A stretch of DNA of 64,000 bases, taken from Methylobacter sp. (GTDB taxonomy: Bacteria; Pseudomonadota; Gammaproteobacteria; Methylococcales; Methylomonadaceae). Shown here in pieces: positions 54,515-64,000 of the stretch. Where the stretch lies: NCBI RefSeq assembly GCF_030680395.1, contig NZ_JAUXVR010000042.1, positions 1 through 64,000 on the forward strand, read 5' to 3'. The notes beneath the pieces are model-generated. The model searched no databases. It had not been told where the DNA came from and saw only the letters and a list, made by a program, of their open reading frames with translations. The position numbers were made by a program, and so were the translations under genes. The stretch's first letter is position 1, and every line of letters starts with the position of its first letter.

Positions 54515-55390
54515 TTAACGGTTATTTTGCAACGCGGCAATACGCTCTTCCAATGGCGGATGGCTCATAAACAACTTACTCACGCCACCGCCGTTAATGC
54601 CGAAAGCGGCCAATTGTCCCGGCAGGTCTTCCGCTTCGTGTCCGCGCTGTAAGGCACGCAGAGCGCCGATCATTTTTTCCCGTCCGGCCAGATTTGCGCC
54701 ACCGGCATCTGCCTTGAATTCCCGGTAACGGGAGAACCACATGACCAGCATGGAAGCCAGAATTCCCAAAACGATTTGAGCCGCCATTTGGGTGATGTAA
54801 TAAGCCGGACCGTAACCCCGTTCTGTTTTGAATACAACCCGGTCGATAAGGTGACCGATAATGGTCGCAAAAAAGTAAACAAAGGTATTTACCACACCCT
54901 GCATTAACGCCATCGTTACCATATCGCCGTTGGCAACATGACTGATTTCATGACCGACAACTGCTTCAACTTCATCGGCATTCATGTTTTGCAGTAAGCC
55001 GGTACTGACCGCGACCAACGCGCTGTTTTTGCTCATGCCGGTAGCAAAGGCGTTGGCATCAGGAGTCTGGAATATGCCGACTTCCGGCATGCCTATACCG
55101 GCTTGTCCGGCTTGTCTAGCCACGATGTCAAGCAACCATTGCTCGGTTTGATTTTGGGGTTGGTCGATAACGTGTACGCCCATTGCCCTTTTTGCCGACC
55201 ATTTAGACATTGCCAAAGAAATAACGGAACCGGTCATACCGATTATTGCCGACATAACTAAAAGAGCGTTCAGGTTAAGGTCTATGCCTTGAGCATCCAG
55301 AGTGCTGCTCAAGCCTAAAACATTAAAAACAATACTGACCACAACCAATATCGCCGCATTGGTTGCAATAAAAAGAAAAATGCGCATCAT
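54515..55390 (-). CDS. htpX: Membrane protease HtpX
   Basis: This 291-residue zinc metalloprotease has two N-terminal helices (about 4-25 and 32-52), the active site HEISH with VVGHEISHVANGDMVTM (about 140), two central helices and the third zinc ligand Glu in REFKADAGGANLAGR. It removes damaged inner-membrane proteins. It is transcribed divergently from the sugar dehydrogenase gene. Confidence 0.96.
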   Translation of the reverse strand: MMRIFLFIATNAAILVVVSIVFNVLGLSSTLDAQGIDLNLNALLVMSAIIGMTGSVISLAMSKWSAKRAMGVHVIDQPQNQTEQWLLDIVARQAGQAGIGMPEVGIFQTPDANAFATGMSKNSALVAVSTGLLQNMNADEVEAVVGHEISHVANGDMVTMALMQGVVNTFVYFFATIIGHLIDRVVFKTERGYGPAYYITQMAAQIVLGILASMLVMWFSRYREFKADAGGANLAGREKMIGALRALQRGHEAEDLPGQLAAFGINGGGVSKLFMSHPPLEERIAALQNNR

Positions 55391-55503
55391 ATGTTTGAGC
55401 CTTTTGTAAGTTAAGATTTAATCGATATGGGGGTTGAATAACACATTCCAACCCTCCTAAGAATGCTAATATAACTTAAAGTTTATTAATGGAGGGTATT
55501 GTC

Positions 55504-56631
55504 ATGAATATTATAAAAGTAATATTGTTTGCCTTGTTTTTAATTAATCCTTGTTTAACTTATGCGTTGCAAAAAAGTCATCAGGACATTTTAAAGAGAC
55601 TGCATGTGCCCGCAGGCTTTACCCTGTCTGTTTTTGCCGATAACCTGCCCAATGCCCGCAGCTTGGCCTTGGGCGATAACGGCGTGGTGTTTGTAGGAAC
55701 GGGATCTGAAGGCGCGATTTACGCCGTACAGGACAGCAATAACGATGGCGTAGCGGATCAGCGTTATGTCATCGCCCGCCATTTATTCATGCCTAATGGC
55801 GTTGCTTATAAGGACGGTTCTCTTTACGTGGCGGAGGTTAATCGCATTATTCGTTTTGACCGTATCACGCAGCAGTTAACTAAACCGCCTAAACCCGCTG
55901 TAGTTTACGATCAATTTCCATCAGAGCAGCATCACGGCTGGAAGTATCTGCGCTTTGGTCCCGACAATAAGCTGTACACTACCGTTGGAGCGCCGTGTAA
56001 TATTTGCGAACCTGAAAAACCAATCTATTCTTCGCTGGTCAGGTTAAATGTCGACGGTAGCGGCTTTGAGATTCTTGCCAGAGGTATCAGAAGTTCGGTG
56101 GGTTTTGACTGGCAACCGGAAACCAATGTCTTGTTTTTTACCGATAATGGCCGCGATTACATGGGCGATGACCTACCGCCCGATGAGCTTAATCAATGGA
56201 CTACTACCGGTGAACATTTTGGGTTTCCTTATTGTCATGGCGGTGATCTTCCTGATCCCGATCTTGCAGCAGATAAAACATGCCAACAATTTAGCGTTCC
56301 GGTATGGAAGTTTAAAGCGCATATGGCGCCGCTGGGACTGCGTTTTTATCGAGGCAAACAATTTCCTGCCGAGTTTAATAATCAGTTATTTGTAGCTCAG
56401 CACGGCTCATGGAACCGGTCTACACCGCAGGGCTATCGGGTTGCTTTGATAAAATTAAACCAAGGTAAACCCGTTTCGGAACAAGTTTTTATCGATGGCT
56501 GGTTAACCCGGGATTACGAGGTTCTTGGACGCCCTGTCGATATTCTGGACATGCCGGATGGCAGTTTGTTGATTAGCGATGATAAACTCGGAGTCATTTA
56601 TAAAGTTGAATACAAAGGCAACCATGGATAA
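55504..56631 (+). CDS. PQQ-type sorbosone/sugar dehydrogenase-like protein
   Basis: ATG 55504 is chosen because GGAGGG precedes it; the upstream ATG at 55489 lies inside that site. The 375-residue precursor has a signal peptide (about 1-22). The six-bladed propeller family is seen in GFTLSVFADNLPNARSLALGDNGVVFVGTG and HHGWKYLRFGPDNKLYTTVGAPCNICEP, with TDNGRDYMGDD, AQHGSWNRSTPQGYRV and GSLLISDDKLGVIYKV. It would be periplasmic and may use PQQ. The substrate is not known. Its stop overlaps the next start. Confidence 0.82.
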   Translation: MNIIKVILFALFLINPCLTYALQKSHQDILKRLHVPAGFTLSVFADNLPNARSLALGDNGVVFVGTGSEGAIYAVQDSNNDGVADQRYVIARHLFMPNGVAYKDGSLYVAEVNRIIRFDRITQQLTKPPKPAVVYDQFPSEQHHGWKYLRFGPDNKLYTTVGAPCNICEPEKPIYSSLVRLNVDGSGFEILARGIRSSVGFDWQPETNVLFFTDNGRDYMGDDLPPDELNQWTTTGEHFGFPYCHGGDLPDPDLAADKTCQQFSVPVWKFKAHMAPLGLRFYRGKQFPAEFNNQLFVAQHGSWNRSTPQGYRVALIKLNQGKPVSEQVFIDGWLTRDYEVLGRPVDILDMPDGSLLISDDKLGVIYKVEYKGNHG

Positions 56632-57247
56632 ACAATTTGAAGTTCTAAACAAGGAAATCATTTATCAAGGGTTTTTCCGCGTGGAAAAATATCGCCTTAA
56701 ACACACGATGTTTGGCGGAGGGTGGAGCTCTGAAATAACTCGCGAGTTATTCATGCGCGGCAGCTGCGTTGCGGTCTTGTTATATGATCCTCATGCCGAC
56801 AAGGTGGTGCTGATCGAGCAGTTCAGAACAGGCGCAATTTTAAATCCTGATAAAGCCTGGCTTGTGGAGATTGTTGCAGGAGCAATTGAGGAGGGTGAAT
56901 CTGCCGAGGAAGTCGCTTATCGGGAGTCTCTGGAAGAGGCGGGTTGCGAAATTCAGCAATTGATGGTCATCAATGAGTTTTATACCACGCCGGGCGGTTC
57001 ATCGGAATGGATCACCCTGTTTTGCGGTAAAGTGGACAGCACTCAAGTAGGCGGCATTCATGGCTTAGACCATGAAGATGAAGATATATTGGTACGCGCT
57101 GTTGATTTTGATGAGGCCTATCTGATGCTGGAAAATGGCGACATAGAATCGGCAATACCCATTATCGCGATTCAATGGCTGGCATTGAATAGGCAGACAC
57201 TTAAACTAAAATGGGAGGGTATAAAAAAGGAAGGGGTAAGGCTTTAA
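56624..57247 (+). CDS. nudF: Nudix hydrolase (ADP-ribose pyrophosphatase type)
   Basis: ATG 56624 is preferred, overlapping the upstream stop. The 207-residue protein has the Nudix box G-x5-E-x7-REUxEExGU in GAIEEGESAEEVAYRESLEEAGC. FMRGSCVAVLLYDPHADKVVLIEQFRTGA, and the EFYTTPGGSSEW part after the box, match ADP-ribose pyrophosphatases (NudF). It cleaves ADP-ribose to AMP and ribose-phosphate. Confidence 0.88.
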   Translation: MDKQFEVLNKEIIYQGFFRVEKYRLKHTMFGGGWSSEITRELFMRGSCVAVLLYDPHADKVVLIEQFRTGAILNPDKAWLVEIVAGAIEEGESAEEVAYRESLEEAGCEIQQLMVINEFYTTPGGSSEWITLFCGKVDSTQVGGIHGLDHEDEDILVRAVDFDEAYLMLENGDIESAIPIIAIQWLALNRQTLKLKWEGIKKEGVRL

Positions 57248-57275
57248 CGCTTTTTACTCAAAAATTGTAACATTA

Positions 57276-57302
57276 AAGCTCTGCATAAGTTTTACAGAGC
57301 TT
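57276..57302. terminator. Hairpin between nudF and ihfB
   Basis: AAGCTCTG pairs with CAGAGCTT across an eleven-base loop, with A/T-rich flanks. It lies between two convergent genes and may end both transcripts. Confidence 0.55.
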
Positions 57303-57316
57303 CAACGCACTAACTA

Positions 57317-57622
57317 TTAGTCAACTATCTTGCATTTTTCCCGTGAAGCATCTACTCGATCACGTAGTTCTTTACCAGGCTTAAAATGCGGTACATGTTT
57401 TTTTGATAATGCTACTGATTCACCTGTTTTAGGGTTACGCCCCATACGAGGAGGACGCAAATGTAGTGAAAAACTACCAAAACCCCTAATCTCGATTCGT
57501 TCACCGGAAGATAACGCCTGATTCATTTGTTCAATGATGCATTTGACCGCTATTTCTACATCTTTTTGTGCCAGGTGCGGCTGATGTTTGGCAAGTGCTT
57601 CAATTAATTCTGATTTTGTCAC
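57317..57622 (-). CDS. ihfB: Integration host factor beta subunit
   Basis: This 101-residue DNA-bending protein has [51 protein letters not shown] and the closing [12 protein letters not shown], all IhfB signatures. The intercalating Pro lies in GRNPKTG. It forms a heterodimer with IhfA (not in this window). It lies downstream of rpsA, the usual gammaproteobacterial position. Confidence 0.95.
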   Translation of the reverse strand: MTKSELIEALAKHQPHLAQKDVEIAVKCIIEQMNQALSSGERIEIRGFGSFSLHLRPPRMGRNPKTGESVALSKKHVPHFKPGKELRDRVDASREKCKIVD

Positions 57623-57653
57623 ATTCTATCCTGCGAAAACAAATAAAATTAAA

Positions 57654-57677
57654 GGGGTATGCATGAGCGCATACCCC
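57654..57677 (-). terminator. Intrinsic terminator after rpsA
   Basis: GGGGTATGC pairs with GCATACCCC; on the minus strand the hairpin is followed by TTTAATTTTATTTG. It lies ten bases after the rpsA stop and before the ihfB start. Confidence 0.7.
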
Positions 57678-57686
57678 TCATGATTT

Positions 57687-59348
57687 TTATTTTTCCATCT
57701 GCTTAAAGATATCAGCGAAAGTAGGTGCGCCAATCGTTTGCTGAGAATGATCTTTAATAGTATGAGACTCTTCATCGCTATCTTTAGCTTTAATAGATAA
57801 AGAAATTGATTTGCTTTTCTTATCTACGCCGATGAATTTCGCTTCAAGTTCATCACCTTCTTTTAACAAGGTTCTGGCATCTTCAACGCGATCACGTTGA
57901 ATTTCAGAAGCTCGCAAATAACCTTCAACGTTATCAGCTAAAGTAATAACCGCGCCCTTGGCATCAACTTCTTTAACCGTTCCTTTTACCAAGCTACCTT
58001 TTTCATGAGTAGCCAGGAAGTTTTGGAATGGATCTTGTTCAAGTTGCTTGATACCTAAAGAGATACGCTCACGCTCAGAATCAACCGCTAAAATAACAGT
58101 TTCCAGTTCATCGCCTTTCTTGAATTCACGAACCGAAGCTTCGCCTTCATCTGCCCAAGAAATATCAGACATATGAACCAGACCGTCGATGCCGCCATCC
58201 AGACCGATGAAAATACCAAAATCAGTAATTGATTTGATTTTTCCTGAGATTTTGTCGCCTTTGTTGTGCGTTGCGGCAAATTCGTCCCAAGGATTGGTTT
58301 TGCATTGTTTCATGCCTAAAGAAATACGACGACGTTCTTCATCGATTTCCAGAACCATAACTTCGACTTCATCGCCTAATTGAACGAGTTTAGAAGGATT
58401 AACGTTTTTGTTGGTCCAATCCATTTCGGAAACGTGAACCAAGCCTTCTACGCCTTCTTCAATTTCAACAAAGCAGCCGTAATCGGTTAGGTTGTTGACT
58501 TTACCGAATACACGTGTGCCGGCTGGGTAGCGACGGGCGATGTTTTGCCATGGATCTTCACCCATTTGTTTCATGCCTAATGAAACACGGTTTTTATCTT
58601 TGTCGTATTTCAGAACTTTAACTTTAATTTCTTGACCGATTTCTACACACTCGGACGGATGACGCACGCGTCTCCATGCCATATCGGTGATGTGTAACAG
58701 ACCGTCAATACCGCCAAGATCGATAAACGCGCCGTAATCGGTCAGATTTTTAACCACACCGGTAACAACTGCGCCTTCTTCCAGCGTTTTCAGCAATTCT
58801 TCTCTTTCGGCGCTGTATTCTTTTTCTACAACAGCACGACGAGACAGAACCACGTTGTTGCGTTTTTGATCGATTTTTATAACTTTGAATTCCAGATCAC
58901 GATTTTCCAGGAAAGTCGTATCTCTGATTGGGCGAACATCAACCAATGAACCAGGCAAGAAAGCACGTAATGCACCCACAGCCACGGTGAAACCACCGCG
59001 AACTTTACCGGTAATACGACCGATAATGGTTGCTTCTTTTTCAAACGCATTTTCAAGTTCGGACCAAGCTTTATTTTTCTTCGCTTTATCACGAGAAAGA
59101 AGTGTAGCACCCAGGCCGTCTTCAAATAAATCAAGGGCAACCTCGACTTCGTCGCCAATGGCAACTTCTAATTCGCCATCGTTATTTAGAAACTGCCATT
59201 TTGGAATGACACCTTCAGATTTAGAATGCGTACTGACGATGACCATATCGTTTTCGATATCAACAACCGTACCCATTAACATGGCACCAGGACGCATTTC
59301 CGTCTTGATTAGACTTTCTTCAAATAATTCAGCAAAGCTTTCGCTCAT
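57687..59348 (-). CDS. rpsA: 30S ribosomal protein S1
   Basis: ATG 59348 ([12 protein letters not shown]) is the conserved start; the longer frame to 59381 is leader. The 553-residue protein has six S1 RNA-binding repeats, seen as repeats of the GxVxxxxDYGxFVxL type: [49 protein letters not shown] and [25 protein letters not shown]. It helps unstructured mRNA onto the ribosome. Conserved order cmk-rpsA-ihfB. Confidence 0.97.
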   Translation of the reverse strand: MSESFAELFEESLIKTEMRPGAMLMGTVVDIENDMVIVSTHSKSEGVIPKWQFLNNDGELEVAIGDEVEVALDLFEDGLGATLLSRDKAKKNKAWSELENAFEKEATIIGRITGKVRGGFTVAVGALRAFLPGSLVDVRPIRDTTFLENRDLEFKVIKIDQKRNNVVLSRRAVVEKEYSAEREELLKTLEEGAVVTGVVKNLTDYGAFIDLGGIDGLLHITDMAWRRVRHPSECVEIGQEIKVKVLKYDKDKNRVSLGMKQMGEDPWQNIARRYPAGTRVFGKVNNLTDYGCFVEIEEGVEGLVHVSEMDWTNKNVNPSKLVQLGDEVEVMVLEIDEERRRISLGMKQCKTNPWDEFAATHNKGDKISGKIKSITDFGIFIGLDGGIDGLVHMSDISWADEGEASVREFKKGDELETVILAVDSERERISLGIKQLEQDPFQNFLATHEKGSLVKGTVKEVDAKGAVITLADNVEGYLRASEIQRDRVEDARTLLKEGDELEAKFIGVDKKSKSISLSIKAKDSDEESHTIKDHSQQTIGAPTFADIFKQMEK

Positions 59349-59450
59349 TTTCCATTCCCAAGCCTGTCGAAACACGAACAAGCCTTTTCTTTATCAAAGT
59401 TAAAAAAAGACCACACCCAAACCATTTTGAGGTGATCACGTAAAAAATCC

Positions 59451-60107
59451 TTAACGGATTAAATTCAGTACTTCTTCAATAACAGATTCCAGTGTCATAT
59501 CGGAAGAATCGATATAAAGCGCGTCACTCGCCATAGCTAACGGAGCGGTTTTACGCCCCATATCCCGACGATCACGTTCTTCTATCTCATTGGTTATTTT
59601 TACTAGATTAGCATCAATCCCTTTTTCTATCAACTGTTTATATCGCCTTTTGGCTCTTTCGGTAGAGCTGGCGGTTAAAAACACCTTATTTTCAGCCTCA
59701 GGAAAAACTACCGTTCCCATATCGCGACCGTCTGCAACCAGTCCCGGCAACTGTTTAAAATCTTTCTGTTTTTGCAATAAAACGTTCCTGACTTCCGGAA
59801 GGGCTGCAACGATGGAAGCAGCATTACCTGTACTTTCAAAACCTAGTTGGGCGGTTATGTCTTCCCCATCCAGCCTGACGACCAATTCATCACCGCAATC
59901 AAACTCCAGCATCATCGCCTGGGCTATATTGACAATGGCAGCTTCATCTTCCAAATCAACTTGTTGTTTTAACGCTGAAACCGCCAGTGAGCGGTAGATA
60001 GAGCCGCTATCCAGATAGTTCCAGCCCAGCTTTTTCGCTACCGCCCTGCTGACCGTGCCTTTTCCGGCACCGCTAGGACCGTCAATGGTTAGTACAGGAA
60101 CAGTCAC
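59451..60107 (-). CDS. cmk: Cytidylate kinase
   Basis: The GTG at 60107 overlaps the aroA TAG by one base and follows AGGGAAG; it gives MTVPVLTIDGPSGAGKGTV, the usual N-terminus. The alternative TTG at 60122 would lie inside aroA. The 218-residue enzyme phosphorylates CMP and dCMP. GPSGAGKGTVSRAVA is the P-loop; DGRDMGTVVFP and RDRRDMGRKTAPL fit. Confidence 0.94.
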   Translation of the reverse strand: MTVPVLTIDGPSGAGKGTVSRAVAKKLGWNYLDSGSIYRSLAVSALKQQVDLEDEAAIVNIAQAMMLEFDCGDELVVRLDGEDITAQLGFESTGNAASIVAALPEVRNVLLQKQKDFKQLPGLVADGRDMGTVVFPEAENKVFLTASSTERAKRRYKQLIEKGIDANLVKITNEIEERDRRDMGRKTAPLAMASDALYIDSSDMTLESVIEEVLNLIR

Positions 60108-61426
60108 TATTCTTCCCTGCAAACAAGATCAAGACCCAAGCGCTTGGCCAAGTCCCTAAACTCGGGAAATGATGTATTCACATTTTCGCAATCACGAATA
60201 GTAATCGGCGAATTAGCGCGCAACCCGGCAATTGAAAACGACATTGCAATTCTGTGATCGCCATGCGATATAACCTCACCGCCACCAATCGAACCGCCCT
60301 GAATAATCATGCCATCCTCAGTTGACTGAGCGTCTACGCCCAATATTTGCAAGCCGTCCGCCATGACCTGAATACGATCCGACTCTTTTACCCTGAGTTC
60401 TTCCGCGCCGGTTAACCGTGTTTGACCTTCCGCACAAGCTGCAGCAACAAACAATACCGGGAACTCATCAATAGCCAGCGGCACCAAAGTCTCGGGAATA
60501 TCTATGCCTTTAAGAGGACTGTAAACAACATGCAAATCGGCTACCGGCTCGCCGCCGACAGTGCGCTCATTAAGAACTTCAATGTTGGCGCCCATCAACC
60601 TGAGGATGTCGATGACTCCGGTACGCGTAGGATTAATGCCGACATGCTTTAATAGCAGATCGGAACCCGGCGCAATCGATGCCCCGACCAGAAAAAATGC
60701 CGCCGATGAAATATCGCTGGGCACATCAATATCGGTTGCTGTTAAACGGCCTTCGGCGGTAATGCTGACCTTATTGCTTTCTTGCTTCACCGGATAATTA
60801 AATCCGGTCAGCATACGCTCGGTATGATCGCGGGTAGGCGCAGGCTCGGTAACGCTGGTTACACCTTGCGCGTACATGCCTGCCAGCAGCAGACAGGACT
60901 TGACCTGTGCGCTGGCTATCGGCATCGCGTAATCAATGCCGACCAACTGCCCTGCCCTGCCCGTAATATGAAGAGGTGCCGTACCGCGCTCAGTCGTTTT
61001 TATATCGGCCCCCATTGCTGCCAATGGCTCCGTGACTCTTTTCATCGGCCTGCCGGACAATGATTTATCGCCGGTTAATACCGAGTTGAATGACTGACCT
61101 GCCAATAAACCGCTCAGCAAACGCATTGATGTCCCTGAGTTGCCCAGATACAAATCATTTTTAGGCGCTTTCAAGCCGTGCTTGCCGACTCCGTGTATAG
61201 TCAATTCGCCATTAACCGGACCTTCAATTTCAACGCCCATATCGCGAAAAGCCTGCAAAGTTGCCAGCGCATCTTCCGCTTCGAGAAAGCCTTTTACATG
61301 AGTTACACCTTCTGCCAGCGAACCCAGCATGATTGAACGGTGCGACATGGATTTATCACCGGGCACACGTGCCTCGCCTTGTAACACACCACCTGGTTGA
61401 ACCTGAAATGTTATTGATTTTGACAT
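60107..61426 (-). CDS. aroA: 5-enolpyruvylshikimate-3-phosphate synthase
   Basis: ATG 61426 (MSKSITFQVQPGG) is preferred to the frame end at 61492, because the extension overlaps tyrA. The 439-residue enzyme makes EPSP from shikimate-3-phosphate and PEP. VPGDKSMSHRSIMLGSLAEG, LGNSGTSMRLLSGLL, and RVKESDRIQVMADGL are the conserved sites. Neighbours are tyrA upstream (one-base gap) and cmk downstream. Confidence 0.96.
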   Translation of the reverse strand: MSKSITFQVQPGGVLQGEARVPGDKSMSHRSIMLGSLAEGVTHVKGFLEAEDALATLQAFRDMGVEIEGPVNGELTIHGVGKHGLKAPKNDLYLGNSGTSMRLLSGLLAGQSFNSVLTGDKSLSGRPMKRVTEPLAAMGADIKTTERGTAPLHITGRAGQLVGIDYAMPIASAQVKSCLLLAGMYAQGVTSVTEPAPTRDHTERMLTGFNYPVKQESNKVSITAEGRLTATDIDVPSDISSAAFFLVGASIAPGSDLLLKHVGINPTRTGVIDILRLMGANIEVLNERTVGGEPVADLHVVYSPLKGIDIPETLVPLAIDEFPVLFVAAACAEGQTRLTGAEELRVKESDRIQVMADGLQILGVDAQSTEDGMIIQGGSIGGGEVISHGDHRIAMSFSIAGLRANSPITIRDCENVNTSFPEFRDLAKRLGLDLVCREE

Positions 61427-61427
61427 A

Positions 61428-62306
61428 TTAATTATTATCGAACTGGTCAAGAAAGCGTTGCCGTGCATTTCTGGCATACGTAAAGGTTTCAAAAAGTTGC
61501 CGGGTATCGTTAGTTTCCAGCAAGCGTTGTATTTTATCCAATTCTCCCTTTAACTGCTCAATTAAAGGGATGATCTCGTCTTTATTGGCGGCGCAAATAT
61601 CTTTCCACATAGTCGGATCGCTCGAAGCAATCCGGGTAAAATCCTTGAAGCCGCCAGCCGCGTATTGAAAAATCTCGCTCTGCTCGTCTTTATGGCCGAG
61701 CATATCGACCAAAGCAAAGGCCAGAATATGCGGTAAATGACTGGTCGCCGCCAACACGCCGTCATGATGGCTCACATCCATCACCGACACCAACGACCCC
61801 AGCCGTTCCCAGAAACATTGGATTTTTTGCACCGCTTCCGGCTTGGTATTGCCGACCGGCGTGATAATCAATCGTTTATTCAGAAACAAATCGTCTACTG
61901 AAGCGGTAACGCCGCTTTGTTCCGCTCCGGCAATCGGATGAGCGGGAACCAGATTATCTGGAACAATGCCGAAAACCCGCTCTGCAGCGTTAATAACACT
62001 GCCCTTGGTGCTACCGACATCGGTATAAATTGCATCATCCGACCACAACGGCTTAAGCTGAGTAAAAATACTTTCGATACTCGCAACAGGCGTGGCAATC
62101 ACAACGCAATCGGCGCCTTGAACAGCTTTGTCCAGGTCCAGCGTATAGTCATCAATAACGCCCAACCGCTTTGCCGTTTGCAGATTTTGCTCGTCCTGCT
62201 GACGACCATATCCGACTATGTTATTACTCAAACTCTGCTGCCGCGCGGCGCGAGCGATAGAGCCGCCAATCAAGCCGACACCGATAACGCAAATCCGGTT
62301 AAACAT
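61428..62306 (-). CDS. tyrA: Prephenate dehydrogenase
   Basis: This 292-residue enzyme oxidises prephenate to hydroxyphenylpyruvate. GVGLIGGSIARAAR binds NAD (7-21); AHPIAGAEQSGV and SHLPHILAFALVDML are typical. It lacks a chorismate mutase domain and an ACT domain, so it is the monofunctional form, and feedback is not evident. hisC overlaps its start by one base. Confidence 0.93.
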   Translation of the reverse strand: MFNRICVIGVGLIGGSIARAARQQSLSNNIVGYGRQQDEQNLQTAKRLGVIDDYTLDLDKAVQGADCVVIATPVASIESIFTQLKPLWSDDAIYTDVGSTKGSVINAAERVFGIVPDNLVPAHPIAGAEQSGVTASVDDLFLNKRLIITPVGNTKPEAVQKIQCFWERLGSLVSVMDVSHHDGVLAATSHLPHILAFALVDMLGHKDEQSEIFQYAAGGFKDFTRIASSDPTMWKDICAANKDEIIPLIEQLKGELDKIQRLLETNDTRQLFETFTYARNARQRFLDQFDNN

Positions 62307-63415
62307 TAGGCAGATAAAATTTCAGTTAATGCCTGCAGAAACAGCTGATTTTCCGCATGCGTACCTATAGTAATACGCAGATGATTGGGTAATTCATAGA
62401 CACCGACCGGCCTGACGATAACGCCTTTACGCAGCAAAGCCTCGTAAATCGGCATGCCAGGTTGTTTCAGGTCGACCAACACAAAGTTACCTGCCGATGG
62501 AATCCATTCCAGCTCCAGTTTTTTAAAGCCTTCGGTTATAAATCGCATGCCTTGGGCATTAACTGAAATAGTGTTCTGCAAATGCTCAGTATCTGTTAAC
62601 GCCGCTTCGGCGGCAGCTAAAGCCAGCATATTATTATTAAAGGGTTGGCGCACACGATTCAGGATGTCAGCTAGCTGGGGACTGGATAAACCATAGCCGA
62701 CGCGCAGGCCGGCAAGACCGTAAGCCTTGGAAAAGGTACGGGTAATTAATAAATTAGGATATTTTTTCAGCCAAACGATTGAATTATCGGCGCTTTGATC
62801 ACCAACAAATTCACAATAAGCTTCATCAAGTACGCACACGCAAGTGTCCGGCAGCGCCTGAATAAATGACTCCAAACTGACATGATCCAGCAATGTGCCG
62901 GTAGGATTATTGGGGTTCGCTATAAATACCAGCCGCGTTTTGTCGGTTACTCTTTGCAGCATGGCATCCAGATCGTGGCCGTAATGCAAAGCAGGAGCTA
63001 CAACCGCCGTAGCGCCAACTGCTTGAGTTACTATGGGATATACTGCAAAAGCATGTTGCGAAAAAACAACTTCAAATTCCGGCGTCAAAAACGCCCTTGC
63101 TACCAGCTCCAGAATCTCATTGGAACCATTTCCCAGAGTAATCTGGTTCATATCGACAGCATATTTTTTAGCTAAAGCGAGCTTTAAATTAAAGCCATTA
63201 CCATCCGGATACAAGGCCAAATCCTTTAAAGTGGCCTGGATCGCAGCCAAGGCTTTTTTTCCAGGCCCTAAAGGATTTTCATTGGATGCAAGCTTTATGA
63301 TGTTAGAAAGCCCCAGCTCGCGCTCAAGTTCTTCAATCGGCTTGCCGGGCGTATAAGGGATAAGCTTTTGCACGCCAGCCACGGCAAGGCTGTAAATTTT
63401 ATCAGTGTTGTTCAT
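62306..63415 (-). CDS. hisC: Histidinol-phosphate aminotransferase
   Basis: ATG 63415 (MNNTDKIYSLAVAGVQKL) is chosen; the upstream ten codons are leader. The 369-residue PLP enzyme shows LASNENPLGPGKKAL, NPNNPTG, and the PLP Lys in TRTFSKAYGLAGLRVGYG. In this pheA-hisC-tyrA setting it probably also transaminates phenylpyruvate and hydroxyphenylpyruvate, as in related bacteria. Confidence 0.93.
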   Translation of the reverse strand: MNNTDKIYSLAVAGVQKLIPYTPGKPIEELERELGLSNIIKLASNENPLGPGKKALAAIQATLKDLALYPDGNGFNLKLALAKKYAVDMNQITLGNGSNEILELVARAFLTPEFEVVFSQHAFAVYPIVTQAVGATAVVAPALHYGHDLDAMLQRVTDKTRLVFIANPNNPTGTLLDHVSLESFIQALPDTCVCVLDEAYCEFVGDQSADNSIVWLKKYPNLLITRTFSKAYGLAGLRVGYGLSSPQLADILNRVRQPFNNNMLALAAAEAALTDTEHLQNTISVNAQGMRFITEGFKKLELEWIPSAGNFVLVDLKQPGMPIYEALLRKGVIVRPVGVYELPNHLRITIGTHAENQLFLQALTEILSA

Positions 63416-63468
63416 GGAGTTTGTTTGGGAGTGTTTAAAACTCATGCCGAAAGGATGAGAAAGAAATG

Positions 63469-64000
63469 TTAGAGTACGGCTTTAGGATAAGAACCCAAAA
63501 GCTTGAGCATGTTAACGTTGTCATTCAATAGTGCCAAAGCTTGGGCGACATCATCATCTTCACAGTGACCTTCAATATCAATAAAAAACACATAATCCCA
63601 TAATCCCTGACGTGAAGGCCTGGATTCAATATGCACCATACCAATATTCAATCTAGCGAAAGGCTCAAGTATTCTATGCAACGCACCGGGTTGATTGCCT
63701 GTAGAAACAACCAGCGAGGTTTTATCGTTACCCGTAGAAGACGATATTTGCTGTCCGATAATGATAAAACGGGTAGTATTATTGGGTTCGTCTTCGATAT
63801 TTTTTTCGATGACATTTAATTTATAAATCTCAGCTGCAACAATGCCGGCTATCGCAACGGCCTGTTTATTGGCTGATGCTAATCTTGCAGCCTCGGTGTT
63901 ACTGTTGACCGCAGTTCGTTTGGCATTCGGCAGATGGGTATCCAGCCACTGCCGACACTGCGCCAGAGATTGCTGATGCGAAAACACCTCGGTTACTTCG
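63469..64000 (-). CDS. pheA: Prephenate dehydratase / P-protein, C-terminal part (cut by window edge)
   Basis: The frame is open to the last base, so the N-terminal part (probably a chorismate mutase domain in a full P-protein) lies outside. The visible 176 residues start in the prephenate dehydratase domain (TEVFSHQQSLAQCRQWLDTHLP) and end in an ACT domain (SLVVSTGNQPGALHRILEPFARLNIGMVHIESRPSRQGLWDYVFFIDIEGH), where GALHxIL and ESRP are the phenylalanine-binding motifs. It starts the aromatic block. Confidence 0.95.
   Translation of the reverse strand, partial: EVTEVFSHQQSLAQCRQWLDTHLPNAKRTAVNSNTEAARLASANKQAVAIAGIVAAEIYKLNVIEKNIEDEPNNTTRFIIIGQQISSSTGNDKTSLVVSTGNQPGALHRILEPFARLNIGMVHIESRPSRQGLWDYVFFIDIEGHCEDDDVAQALALLNDNVNMLKLLGSYPKAVL

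Noticed and set aside
1-64000. CRISPR array, tRNA or rRNA genes
   Set aside because: No regularly spaced repeats and no tRNA-like cloverleaf or rRNA sequence were seen in the window.

Overview
The window looks like chromosomal DNA of a gammaproteobacterium, most likely a methanotroph-type member (Methylococcales). The support is the gene order pheA-hisC-tyrA-aroA-cmk-rpsA-ihfB, an alanine aminotransferase-hom-thrC-CBS protein-recJ block, a SmbP-like metal-binding protein, and cobalamin genes that include a BtuM-like protein. No methane-oxidation gene is present, so this placement is inference. I found no tRNA, rRNA or CRISPR array.

Layout. 1-0.5 kb: the end of an IS4-type transposase. 0.5-4.5 kb: an HdeD-like membrane protein, a possible 49-residue protein, and a histidine kinase with an NtrC-type sigma-54 activator. 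4.5-9.1 kb: a VanZ-like protein, a DUF455 ferritin-like protein, and a four-gene MCE lipid-transport operon (permease fused to STAS, ATPase, MCE protein, lipoprotein). 9.1-12.8 kb: a non-coding stretch with a minus-strand terminator, smbP, and proA-nadD-rsfS. 12.8-18.1 kb: a cobalamin regulon made of two TonB receptors, each behind its own cobalamin riboswitch in a duplicated leader of about 320 bp, plus btuM. 18.1-19.8 kb: a small accessory patch with an unrecognised Cys/His protein between palindromic repeats. 19.7-24.7 kb: a GspE/PilB ATPase, a three-gene putative phospholipid operon, a Trm112-like protein and kdsB. 24.7-33 kb: amino-acid biosynthesis, recJ, and a peptidyl-prolyl isomerase-BolA-YciI-YciB cluster. 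33-37.4 kb: DUF1244, a methyltransferase, a lipoprotein hydrolase, a MORN-like protein and other unrecognised genes in AT-rich DNA. 37.5-47.5 kb: a Hyf-like membrane complex with a SulP anion transporter. 48-57.3 kb: a Met-rich periplasmic protein, an ATP-grasp-like protein, galU, a hydrolase-DUF445-lpdA operon, DUF2835, htpX, a PQQ-type sugar dehydrogenase and a Nudix hydrolase. 57.3-64 kb: the aromatic amino acid/cmk/rpsA/ihfB block, with pheA cut by the window edge.

The most interesting system is the seven-gene set at 38.4-47.5 kb. Six genes resemble hydrogenase-4 subunits (HyfB, C, E, F, G, I), but the large subunit lacks the Cys pairs that bind nickel-iron and no ferredoxin-type subunit is encoded. 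A SulP transporter is the first gene. The set could be an ion-translocating module working with anion (perhaps bicarbonate) transport rather than a hydrogenase. The second point of interest is the cobalamin regulon, where a whole riboswitch leader and signal-peptide start have been copied in front of two unrelated TonB receptors.
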